This document shows, one piece after another, positions 49,623 to 57,191 of a DNA stretch of 64,000 nucleotides. The stretch is from assembly GCF_009795845.1 (NCBI RefSeq), contig NZ_WTEX01000002.1, forward strand, positions 62,001 through 126,000, given 5' to 3'. The notes beneath the pieces were generated by a model. That model was not told where the DNA came from and did no database searches. It saw nothing but the letters and a program-made list of their open reading frames with translations. This stretch comes from Gilliamella sp. Lep-s35 (GTDB taxonomy: Bacteria > Pseudomonadota > Gammaproteobacteria > Enterobacterales > Orbaceae). The first letter of the stretch is position 1. Each line of letters starts with the position of its first letter. The translations under genes were made by a program, and so were the position numbers.

Positions 49623-49666
49623 TTTTCTATGTGAGTTTTGTGCTAAAAATGGGGTATTTACAATTT

Positions 49667-49747
49667 TAATGCGTTAATTGTAGGAAAACGCCGATTTGTT
49701 TACAGTATTTTCTCAAATTACTGTAAACAAATCGAGGAATTTCTACA
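49667..49747 (+). repeat. 255-bp direct repeat, copy A, right part
   Basis: Identical to 56947-57027 as far as I can read. It contains the 69-bp MITE and ends exactly at the MITE's outer end. Beyond it copy A enters the RiPP cluster flank, whereas copy B continues into different DNA. Confidence 0.9.
49679..49747 (+). mobile_element. 69-bp MITE made of IS481-type ends, copy A
   Basis: The ends TGTAGGAAAACGCC and (reverse) TGTAGAAATTCCTCG match the right and left ends of the IS481-family fragments at 55953 and 56063. Internally TTTGTTTACAGTA and TACTGTAAACAAA form a long palindrome. It encodes nothing and is best read as a non-autonomous derivative of that IS. Confidence 0.8.
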
Positions 49748-49848
49748 GCTAAATATGTTTACTCTAATTTTTGGATGTTCATGAAACTATTTATTAGTAG
49801 GTATCAAATACGAAAATTCAATTAAATATGTTAAAGTTCGCTATAAAA

Positions 49849-50715
49849 TTATTTTTTTACTACTGTTTGAATCCAGAGTCTCTTATTTTTGAAATCAATT
49901 TTAACTATATTTTTACTAAGAAAATCAAACCCAATCAATCCATCAGACTGGAACTCAGCAGGAAGGGAGTCCAATATAACAGCTTTGATATTATCATTAG
50001 CAACATTATTTACTTTAAGTGAAACAAATTTATAATCACTTTCATCATCATTTATTTTAATCGTTTTAAAGGACAGGGATTGCTTTTTTATCACTGACAT
50101 GGAGGCCCCACTATCTAAAATCATTTTATAATCTTTTATGCCATCAGACATCTCAATGGCTAAACCTTCATCATTGAGATGAAAGGGAATTGGAATCCAT
50201 TTTTTATCTAAGTCAGCAGAAATATCCGTTTCATCCGATACTATTATTTTACTTTCAGGATAATTAATAGTTAACACATAACCATCAAACAAACCTAGTC
50301 CAATTACTGGGTTTTCTATATTTTCATTTTCGTTATTATTAGAATTATCACTAGAAAATCTTAATCCCCAACTGTTATATTCTACGACTCCCACACGTTT
50401 AAAAATAAAGGAATTTAATTTTAAATTATTGATAATAAATGATCTAACCTCTGAAACATTACCAGATAAATCAATACTTTTTATTTTTTGTAAATTTTCA
50501 GATTTATTTGGAATTTTATCAATTAAATTTATTGGTAGGTGTAAGGCTTCTTTGGTGCCAGTATCTAATGTTAATGCAATTTTTTCACCTTCGAGGTTTA
50601 TTATTACAATGGGTAAATTATATTTGTTATCAAAAGTCAGATCCCAAACGGTTTCATTACCCTGTGCAAAGTTACTTATTAATAATATGATTAAAGATAA
50701 TAGCCTTTTATTCAT
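49849..50715 (-). CDS. Exported aspartic protease-like protein in RiPP cluster
   Basis: Predicted signal peptide (MNKRLLSLIILLISNFAQG) then about 269 residues with two retropepsin-type motifs, LTLDTGTKEALHLP near the N-terminus and MILDSGASMSVIKK in the second half. Each is followed by a hydrophobic-Gly pattern (PVIGLGLFDGY, DGLIGFDFL). This fits a two-lobe clan AA aspartic protease working in the periplasm or at the membrane. The start at 50715 is chosen for the signal peptide; in-frame ATGs at 50730 and 50754 exist. Last gene of the precursor-rSAM-HlyD-ABC operon. Possible roles are final trimming of the peptide or self-protection; neither is shown. Confidence 0.72.
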   Translation of the reverse strand: MNKRLLSLIILLISNFAQGNETVWDLTFDNKYNLPIVIINLEGEKIALTLDTGTKEALHLPINLIDKIPNKSENLQKIKSIDLSGNVSEVRSFIINNLKLNSFIFKRVGVVEYNSWGLRFSSDNSNNNENENIENPVIGLGLFDGYVLTINYPESKIIVSDETDISADLDKKWIPIPFHLNDEGLAIEMSDGIKDYKMILDSGASMSVIKKQSLSFKTIKINDDESDYKFVSLKVNNVANDNIKAVILDSLPAEFQSDGLIGFDFLSKNIVKIDFKNKRLWIQTVVKK

Positions 50716-50768
50716 AATAAATTTTCTCATTGTATAAGTATCGCTCAAGTGCATTTTTTGATTTAATC

Positions 50769-52901
50769 TTATTTAACACAAGTGTTTAAGGAGTCTTCGA
50801 CGATCAAACCATTGTCTAATAATACCACTCTATCTGCCATATTAATAGTTTCTGCTCTATGTGCAACAACAAGTTTAGTAAAATGATAACCTATTATAGA
50901 AGTGTTTACTATTTTTTCATTTGCAATATCTAAATGGCTAGTTGCTTCATCTAACGCTAGAATTTTAGGTTCTCTATAAAGTGCTCTAGCGAATAAAACT
51001 CTTTGCTTCTGGCCACCTGATAATCCCGTGCCTATATCACCTATAATCGTGTTATATTTCATTGGCATTTTAACTATTTCCTCATGAATTGCGGCCTTTA
51101 AGGCGTAGTGTTCTATTTTTTCTTGTTCAGGTTCAGAATCAAAAAAACAAATATTATCTGCTATTGTTCCTGCAAATAAATGATCATCTTGCATTACTGT
51201 TCCTATTAAACCTCTATAATAGTTTATATCTAAATTAGAAAGAGGAGTTTCACCAATAAATATTTGCCCTTCGGTTGGCTTCAAAAGACCTAAAACTATC
51301 TTTAAGAGTGTTGTTTTTCCGCACCCAGATGGACCTGTTATAGCTAGACACTGCCCCATAGGTATAGTTAAATTTATATTTTTCAAAACAAAGGGGTCAT
51401 TGTCTGAATAACGAAAGGATATATTTTTTAGTTCAATGGTAAAATCAGAAATTAATCTTTTATCAACTGTTCGTGCGCCTGTTTCATTACGTTCCACAGG
51501 GCTAAAAACAATATCAGCTAAACGCTCAACATGTAGTTTTAACATTGAAATATCACAAATTTTATCTATTAAAGATACTATTTTATCGGACAGTTGTTCT
51601 TTATAGCTCATAAAAGCGAAAAGCATACCAATAGAAAATAAATTATCTAGAATTAATGAAGCGGCGATCCAGATAACTATGATTCGATCCAAACTAAAAA
51701 TTAAGGTGTTTGCAAATTGAAAAGAAATATTAAACTTCTCTAATCGTAGATGTGCATTAAATTCTTTAGCAGATAAATTCATCCAATTTATATAGCGTTC
51801 TTTATGATGATTATATAAGCGAATGCTTTGCATACCTCTAATGGATTCTAGAAAGTGACTTTCTTGATTAGCTCTACTTATTATATGTTGGGACGTTATA
51901 TTTCGTTGTTGACTAAATGTAAACCATCGTAAAATTACATAAAGAAAAATTGAAAAAACAGAAATCATAGCAAGTGTAAAATTATATGAACACATCATTG
52001 CAAAAGTCGTAATAACTAAAAGACCGTCAACTATACTAGCGACAACCTTAGTTGTTAATCCATCCTGTATTTCTTGAATTGAATGAAATCTAGATACAAT
52101 ATCAGCGAGATGTCTACGTTGAAACCATTCTAAAGGCAAATTTAGAATATGGCTAAAAACATTCCCTCTCCATTGATAGCTAAGTTGTGTAGAGAATACT
52201 GCAGTAAACCAAGATCTCACTGCTTCAACTGATATCCGCAGTAAAACAAGCAAAGTAAATCCTATACCCAATACAGTCAATAAACCTCTATTTGAAACGG
52301 CTATAACATCGTCAACAATCCACCGCAAATACAAAGGAGATATAAGTGTACAAACTTGAATCATTATCCCTAATACAAGCAACTGGAATAATCCTTTTTT
52401 TAAACCTATTACATTACCCATAACAGATTTAAAAGAAATTTTAGGTGACTTTTTCTCGGGTAAAAATTCTGTGGTAGGAGTAAATTCTATTGCCACACCT
52501 GTGAAATGGTGAGATACCTCATCAATTTTTAATTTAACTTTTCCTACTGCTGGGTCATGAATAAAAACTGAATGACCTCTGACCTTCTTTAAAACAACAA
52601 AATGATTAAGATCCCAATGAAGAATACAAGGACACTTCAAGTTTTTTAATTGATCCAATTCTAATCTAAGTGGGCGACTGCTAAATTTTAATTCATTTGC
52701 GATATGAATAATATTTTTTAGTGAAGCACCTCTCAAAGAAAAAGAGTGCTTATTTCTCATCTCCATTAAAGTTAAATTAAAACCCCAATAATTTACAATC
52801 ATTGTCAAACATGCTAATCCGCATTCAGAACCTTCATTTTGTAAATGCATTGGCAATCGATTTCTGTATTTAAACTGAAGATCTAATTTTTCTTTCATCA
52901 T
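50769..52901 (-). CDS. Peptidase-containing ABC exporter (C39 PCAT) of RiPP cluster
   Basis: A 710-residue transporter that should cut the leader after Gly-Gly and export the core. The N-terminal C39 peptidase has the full catalytic set: Gln21, Cys27 in NEGSECGLACL, His100 in LHWDLNHFVVL and Asp116 in IHDPAVG. A six-helix membrane domain follows. The nucleotide-binding domain has ITGPSGCGKTTLLK, the signature LSGGQKQRVLFARAL and ILALDEATSHLD. Its ATG overlaps the stop of the HlyD-type gene. The intact peptidase matches the GG leader of the small precursor at 55464-55628. Confidence 0.93.
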   Translation of the reverse strand: MMKEKLDLQFKYRNRLPMHLQNEGSECGLACLTMIVNYWGFNLTLMEMRNKHSFSLRGASLKNIIHIANELKFSSRPLRLELDQLKNLKCPCILHWDLNHFVVLKKVRGHSVFIHDPAVGKVKLKIDEVSHHFTGVAIEFTPTTEFLPEKKSPKISFKSVMGNVIGLKKGLFQLLVLGIMIQVCTLISPLYLRWIVDDVIAVSNRGLLTVLGIGFTLLVLLRISVEAVRSWFTAVFSTQLSYQWRGNVFSHILNLPLEWFQRRHLADIVSRFHSIQEIQDGLTTKVVASIVDGLLVITTFAMMCSYNFTLAMISVFSIFLYVILRWFTFSQQRNITSQHIISRANQESHFLESIRGMQSIRLYNHHKERYINWMNLSAKEFNAHLRLEKFNISFQFANTLIFSLDRIIVIWIAASLILDNLFSIGMLFAFMSYKEQLSDKIVSLIDKICDISMLKLHVERLADIVFSPVERNETGARTVDKRLISDFTIELKNISFRYSDNDPFVLKNINLTIPMGQCLAITGPSGCGKTTLLKIVLGLLKPTEGQIFIGETPLSNLDINYYRGLIGTVMQDDHLFAGTIADNICFFDSEPEQEKIEHYALKAAIHEEIVKMPMKYNTIIGDIGTGLSGGQKQRVLFARALYREPKILALDEATSHLDIANEKIVNTSIIGYHFTKLVVAHRAETINMADRVVLLDNGLIVEDSLNTCVK

Positions 52902-54163
52902 AAGTCGCCGTTGATGCTAAATAGTGATTCAAGTATCCACTCATAAATTTTTCTATCTTCTAACACTATATTTGCCTCAAGAGACATTCCAATTTTTAGC
53001 GGATAATATTGACCATAAACTAGTATATTTTGTTTTTCTAACTTAACTTTTACCCGATAATAAGCATCCTTTTCATTATTAAATTGTTGAGAATATATTC
53101 CTAACGATTTTAATTCATTTATTTGTACAGCATTACTACTTATTTCTGTAATGGTACCTTTATGTTGCCCAAATTTTTGATAAGGGTAGGCTTGATATCT
53201 AAGTAATACGGGCATTCCTAACTTAATAAATCCTAAAGAATTAGAGGGAATAAATAAATTTGCTTCAAGCGTATAATCTTTCGGTAAGATAGTTGCTATC
53301 AGACTATTTTCCTCAATACTTTGACCTTTTGAAACCATAATTGTACTGATTGTTCCATCTTTTGGAGCTGAAATTATAATAAATTTTTGTGCGTTATTTT
53401 CAGCAATTTCTTTTTCAATGGCATTTAGCTCTTGTGTATATCTTGCATAATCTCTTTTCTCTTGCAAAGGTAATTGCAATAACTCAATATCTGAATTATT
53501 TATATCTCGATTAATCGATGTTAACTTTCGTTGTAAATCAAAAAGTATTGATTGCTGATCCAATAAATCTGACTTACGTTGTTCATACTCCAGAAGTGAA
53601 ATACTTTTGGAATTGATTAGATTTCTATATTTTTGAACTAAATTAGTTGCAATACTTACCCGTTCCTTTTGTGCAACTATTTGAGATTCTAATAACTGTC
53701 TCTCTTCTTCAAGATTATTTTTTGATTGTATTGCTGATTGTGTTTTTACTGAATACTGTTTAAGTAAAATTTGATGATCGTCTATTAAGCTTGCCTTTCG
53801 TTGCAATAAAAATTTTTCTATATCAGCCTGAATCGGAAGAAATTTTGAGTTTTTTAAGATAAATAATGAATCTCCCTGTTTTATAGCTTGTGCTTCCTGC
53901 ACTAAAACCTCATCAATAATACCAGATTCTGATGGCAAGATTCTTATTATCCCATCAACTGGAAGCAAAGTACCATTAACATGAATTTTTCGACTATAAC
54001 TAAAAAAAATAAAAAATATAAAAAAAGAAATGAATAAGAGTGAAAATAAAAAAGTAAGTGCACGGATGCTATAAGGTCTAGTAAGTAAGATCTGTCCACA
54101 AAATCTTACCTGATTATTGTTAATTGCATCTTCTCGAAACAGAGATCTATTAGATTCACTCAT
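52898..54163 (-). CDS. HlyD-family periplasmic adaptor of RiPP cluster
   Basis: A 421-residue membrane-fusion protein with one N-terminal membrane segment (ALTFLFSLLFISFFIFFIFF). A lipoyl/biotinyl-like half follows (GIIDEVLVQEAQAIKQGDSLF), then a long coiled coil (about residues 120-240, many Gln/Leu/Lys) and the returning half (IISAPKDGTISTIMVSKGQSI). It links the ABC exporter to an outer-membrane channel such as TolC. It overlaps the exporter gene by four bases and starts 32 bases after the maturase gene. Confidence 0.92.
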   Translation of the reverse strand: MSESNRSLFREDAINNNQVRFCGQILLTRPYSIRALTFLFSLLFISFFIFFIFFSYSRKIHVNGTLLPVDGIIRILPSESGIIDEVLVQEAQAIKQGDSLFILKNSKFLPIQADIEKFLLQRKASLIDDHQILLKQYSVKTQSAIQSKNNLEEERQLLESQIVAQKERVSIATNLVQKYRNLINSKSISLLEYEQRKSDLLDQQSILFDLQRKLTSINRDINNSDIELLQLPLQEKRDYARYTQELNAIEKEIAENNAQKFIIISAPKDGTISTIMVSKGQSIEENSLIATILPKDYTLEANLFIPSNSLGFIKLGMPVLLRYQAYPYQKFGQHKGTITEISSNAVQINELKSLGIYSQQFNNEKDAYYRVKVKLEKQNILVYGQYYPLKIGMSLEANIVLEDRKIYEWILESLFSINGDL

Positions 54164-54195
54164 TCTGTAATTTTCAAAATAATAAAAAAAAGTTA

Positions 54196-55383
54196 TTAAA
54201 AGAGATTATGTTTAATTGAATCATAACTTTTACCTTGTTGAATTACTAAGTCGCATAGCCTCAGTGATATCTCATGATATACGCCACATAAAGCATTTAC
54301 ATTATTCATATCGTTTTCTTTGCTATATCGATGTGGTATCGAACCGAATCCCCACCCATTTCTACATATTTTTTTCACACCACATTCATTACATTTCTCG
54401 GGTAAGGTAAATAATTTTCTATAAAGATCTTTTAATTTTTCGTCAGAGAGATAATCAGATAATGTATTATTTTTAATATTATATTCATTAGTAAATAAAT
54501 ACGGATAAATATTGCGTAAAATATCATCTGGATTTAGAGAGCCATCTGAACGTATTGTTAAGGATACATATTTTCTTTTCTCTTTTTTATCTGCCTCAGT
54601 ACCACTTAAAACTAATTGTTTTAAAATATCGTTAAAATTTCGTACCGATATATCATGAACTATAGTAGGCGTATTAATTCTTTCCCATTCATTATAAACA
54701 GCAAGTAAATTATTACTTATTTTCTCTACTGTCTCTTGATTTAATTCATCAATTGTTAAGTCAAGCTCAACAAAAGAAATAAAGGGACTTTCTAAATCAT
54801 CAAGAAAATGTTTGAATGTTATCTTTGTATCACTGCTGTCATTAATGACACTAATTATGCCAGGAAACACAACTTTATTACTTCTTGCTGCACAAATAAG
54901 TTTTTTCAAACCTTCAGTAGCTCTGACGTAAGTTCCTCTTCCTTTTTTATCGATTCTATTTGCATCATGAATAGCTTGATCTCCATCTAAGCTAACTGAA
55001 GCTGCGACATTATATTTTGAAAAAATCTCTACCCATTCGTCATCAATAAGAGTTCCATTGCTTTGTAGTACATATTCTAAATCCACTAGTTGAGAGAGTT
55101 CAGTATCAAATAGTTCTACCATTTCTACAAAGCGTTTTTTCCCCATCATTAACGGCTCACCGCCGTGAAAATCTAATCTTAGTAATTTTATTTCATTTGC
55201 TAAAATTGCCTCTTTTAGGAAACTAGCTAAAGCATGAATAGTATCTTTTTTAATAACATTAGGTCTTTCATCGAAGTCTATATTTCCACCTCTAAAAAAA
55301 TAACAATAACGACACGCAATATTACAACATTCAGTTATTTTCAAAATAACTTCTAATATATCTACTTTAATAGAATTTGACAT
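54196..55383 (-). CDS. Radical SAM/SPASM peptide maturase (Xye/GrrM-like)
   Basis: A 395-residue radical SAM enzyme expected to install carbon-carbon cross-links in the precursor. The [4Fe-4S] SAM site is C20-x3-C24-x2-C27 within ECCNIACRYCYFF; DFHGGEPLM follows near residue 75. The C-terminal SPASM region has Cys at about 331, 334, 340 and 366 (KCNECGVKKICRNGWGFGSIPHRY split here as CNECGVKKIC and RNGWGFGSIPHRY). These are the auxiliary-cluster ligands of peptide-modifying enzymes. The precursor gene lies 80 bases upstream. Subfamily placement with Xye-type cyclophane synthases is inferred from the precursor and operon. Confidence 0.9.
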   Translation of the reverse strand: MSNSIKVDILEVILKITECCNIACRYCYFFRGGNIDFDERPNVIKKDTIHALASFLKEAILANEIKLLRLDFHGGEPLMMGKKRFVEMVELFDTELSQLVDLEYVLQSNGTLIDDEWVEIFSKYNVAASVSLDGDQAIHDANRIDKKGRGTYVRATEGLKKLICAARSNKVVFPGIISVINDSSDTKITFKHFLDDLESPFISFVELDLTIDELNQETVEKISNNLLAVYNEWERINTPTIVHDISVRNFNDILKQLVLSGTEADKKEKRKYVSLTIRSDGSLNPDDILRNIYPYLFTNEYNIKNNTLSDYLSDEKLKDLYRKLFTLPEKCNECGVKKICRNGWGFGSIPHRYSKENDMNNVNALCGVYHEISLRLCDLVIQQGKSYDSIKHNLF

Positions 55384-55406
55384 AATTGCTCCTCTTAAGT
55401 TCGATT

Positions 55407-55441
55407 TAATTCTAAGGCTGTTTAACGTAGCCTTAGAATTA
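55407..55441 (-). promoter_or_regulatory. Perfect 13-bp hairpin between precursor and maturase genes
   Basis: TAATTCTAAGGCT and AGCCTTAGAATTA pair perfectly around a nine-base loop. No T-run follows on the transcribed strand. It probably stabilises or partly terminates the transcript after the precursor gene, giving more peptide than enzyme. Confidence 0.75.
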
Positions 55442-55463
55442 CACTAAAAATAATATCTATATC

Positions 55464-55628
55464 TTAAAAAGAACGTCTCCAGCGAGCATATGCTCTCCAC
55501 CAACCGCCGTTAACTTCGTCAAGATATTGCGCAGCAAGTTCTTCCATTGCTTTCGCATTAGGAACATTTTTTCTTTTAGCTTCAGTATCACGCAAACGTT
55601 GTTCGATTGTTTTTTTTGAAAAAAACAT
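55464..55628 (-). CDS. RiPP precursor peptide, GG leader and aromatic/Arg core (XyeA-like)
   Basis: A 54-residue peptide too short for ordinary gene calling. The charged leader MFFSKKTIEQRLRDTEAKRK continues to MEELAAQYLDEVNGG, a typical C39-type double-glycine leader. The predicted core after GG is WWRAYARWRRSF. It contains three aromatic-X-Arg triplets, WWR, YAR and WRR, the pattern on which triceptide maturases build three-residue cyclophanes. GGAGG lies six bases before the ATG. It is first in a minus-strand operon with a radical SAM enzyme, adaptor, C39 exporter and aspartic protease. Core boundaries and modification are inferred. Confidence 0.88.
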   Translation of the reverse strand: MFFSKKTIEQRLRDTEAKRKNVPNAKAMEELAAQYLDEVNGGWWRAYARWRRSF

Positions 55629-55952
55629 ATAAACCTCCAATTAAATTTAAATTAAATTTTTGATCAAAAAACAGCCAATAAAGTTAAATATCGATCTACT
55701 TGGCCATTTGTTGATCAATTTGCATTCTACTGGTTATCGTTTCAGAATCAATAAATAAAAAATAAATTTGTGAACTAGATCATCGTTTTGATATTTCATT
55801 GAAAATAATTTGATGTATGTCAATTATTAAAATAACCATTACAAATATTTTTATAGCTTACTGCGGTACCATTCATGGTAACATCTGCCAGTAGTTTTGC
55901 TGCTGTGGGCTCAAAATTAAGCTCTTGGGCAACTACTCAAAAATACATCAGG
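55629..55952. other. Upstream region of the RiPP operon
   Basis: 324 bases presumably holding the operon promoter. Close to the precursor start lies a nearly pure A/T tract with self-complementary TTAAATTTAAATTAAATTT. From 55820 to 55936 the minus strand has a 38-codon frame without a start (VVAQELNFEPTAAKLLAD onwards) that may be a gene remnant. No promoter can be fixed. Confidence 0.4.
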
Positions 55953-56062
55953 TGTAGGAAAACGCCGAGTTGTTTACACTTCATGGTTAAAATAATCCTC
56001 TAAAAACTCATAAGGTGTTTTCCAAAAATCGCTTTATGTGGTTTAACGGTATTATAAAAAAG
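55953..56062 (-). mobile_element. IS481-family 3' end remnant
   Basis: The plus strand starts with the IS end TGTAGGAAAACGCCGAGTTG. On the minus strand a C-terminal transposase piece reads FYNTVKPHKAIFGK and, after a one-base frame change, TPYEFLEDYFNHEV and stop. The NTVKPHKA motif near the C-terminus is typical of IS481-type transposases. The rest of the element is missing; it abuts the left end of another IS481 copy in opposite orientation. Confidence 0.75.
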
Positions 56063-56109
56063 TGTAGAAATTCCTAGCGTTGTTTACAGTAATTTGAGAA
56101 AATACTGTA

Positions 56110-56769
56110 ATGAATATACACAAAAAAACAAAACTAACGCCTTATCACAGACAAGAAATATGGCGCTTATATCATAAAGAAAAAATAACGGTCACTGATT
56201 TGGCAAAACGCTTTATGGTCAGTCGGCCTACCATTTATAACGTACTAAAGAAAGCCCGATTAAAGCTGTTTGTGCCTTTGGCCAGTAAGAATGACCGTTA
56301 TAAAACCATCAGTTATGGAATTAAACGTCTGGTTAAAGTCGAAAAATCGATTGAAGATAAATTAAGACGGCAAGCTAAACGCTATAACAAAACCTATCCG
56401 GGTGAAATGCTACACGTTGATACCAAACGTTTACCTTTACTTAAAAATGAAACGAAACAACAAACTAGAGAATATTTATTTGTTGGCATTGATGATTTTT
56501 CACGTGAGCTTTATGCCGGTATTTACCCTGATAAATCCCAATTTAGCTCGGCACAATTTTTACAAAACGATGTGTTAGCCCAGTGTCCTTATACCATTAC
56601 ATGTATTTATTCCGATAACGGGCGTGAATTTCAAGGCACCAGCGAACACCTATTTGTTAATACGTGTCATAGCCATCGTATTAATCAAAAATTCACCAAA
56701 CCAGCCTGCCCGCAAACGAATGGGAAAGCCAAAAGCGTGATACGGACTTTGAATTGCGATGTGGCATAA
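56110..56769 (+). pseudogene. IS481-family transposase, C-terminally truncated
   Basis: 219 residues remain. An N-terminal helix-turn-helix (LTPYHRQEIWRLYHKEKITV, then DLAKRFMVSRPTIYNVL) precedes an integrase core with EMLHVDTKRLP, VGIDDFSRELYAGIYPD and IYSDNGREFQG. The expected third acidic residue in the TNGKAE motif is Lys here (QTNGKAKSVIRT), and the protein stops a few codons later, so it is inactive. Confidence 0.85.
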
Positions 56770-56772
56770 TCA
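56746..56772 (+). repeat. 27-bp imperfect repeat, copy 1
   Basis: Differs from 57111-57137 at only two positions. Weaker similarity, mostly transitions, extends about 26 bases to the left of both copies. It marks the junction between the truncated IS481 gene and the duplicated aldolase segment. Confidence 0.75.
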
Positions 56773-57027
56773 CCTTATGAAGCTGTATTAAAAGCCGCTT
56801 ATATTGAAGAAATGGCTGAAATTTACTATCACGCTCTACTTATTAATGGTGGCAAAGATCCCGGAGGATTTCCTTCACAGGAGTTACAAAGCTGGGCATA
56901 TCCTTCGCAAATTAAATTTAAAAAATAATTTTTAGTCTATTAATTTTAATGCGTTAATTGTAGGAAAACGCCGATTTGTTTACAGTATTTTCTCAAATTA
57001 CTGTAAACAAATCGAGGAATTTCTACA
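56773..57027 (+). repeat. 255-bp direct repeat, copy B (aldolase 3' end plus MITE, empty IS site)
   Basis: Copies 48348-48521 joined to 49667-49747, but without the IS3-family element and with a single ATTT. The coding part starts at codon 172 of the aldolase, so it is a gene fragment. Its outer boundary coincides with the MITE end on the right and with a truncated IS481 on the left. Confidence 0.93.
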
Positions 57028-57028
57028 A
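56958..57028 (+). mobile_element. IS481-type MITE, copy B, flanked by TTAA
   Basis: The same MITE as at 49679-49747. Here TTAA lies directly on both sides (56954-56957 and 57029-57032) when one extra base is counted at each end, suggesting an original target duplication. In copy A only the left TTAA is present, so copy B preserves the ancestral right junction. Confidence 0.7.
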
Positions 57029-57110
57029 TTAAGATAAACTGTGTGATAATCAGCGTATCAATTGAAAATCGACAAAACTCATCTACCCACAAGCTGAAAG
57101 TGTGGCATGA

Positions 57111-57137
57111 ACTTTGAGTTGAGATGTGGCATAATCA
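57111..57137 (+). repeat. 27-bp imperfect repeat, copy 2
   Basis: Partner of 56746-56772 with 25 of 27 bases equal. It lies in non-coding IS debris between the MITE and the IS3-family fragment. Confidence 0.75.
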
Positions 57138-57191
57138 GCAAATATTTAGCAACTCAAAAGAGAGAAAACAATAGTTTAAGAGAATATTTGC

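Larger units (their letters stand above)
48522..49662 (+). mobile_element. IS3-family insertion sequence, 1141 bp, with ATTT target duplication
   Basis: Imperfect inverted ends TGTAACTCCCCCC and (reverse) TGTAAATACCCCA mark the element, which holds an orfA-like and an orfB-like frame. It is flanked by ATTT on both sides (48518-48521 and 49663-49666). The direct repeat at 56773-57027 shows the same target with a single ATTT and no element, so the boundaries are confirmed by an empty site in the same sequence. Confidence 0.93.
56063..56772 (+). mobile_element. IS481-family element, 5' part only
   Basis: The left end TGTAGAAATTCCTAG lies 47 bases before the transposase start and matches the MITE end closely. 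The element is broken near 56745-56772, where it joins the duplicated aldolase 3' end. No right end follows. Confidence 0.8.

Noticed and set aside
54216-54990. Plus-strand frames inside the radical SAM gene
   Set aside because: Reverse-strand shadows of a gene with clear catalytic motifs.
55820-55936. 38-codon minus-strand frame upstream of the RiPP precursor
   Set aside because: No start codon and bounded by stops; its composition looks protein-like, so it may be a gene remnant, but it cannot be supported as a gene.
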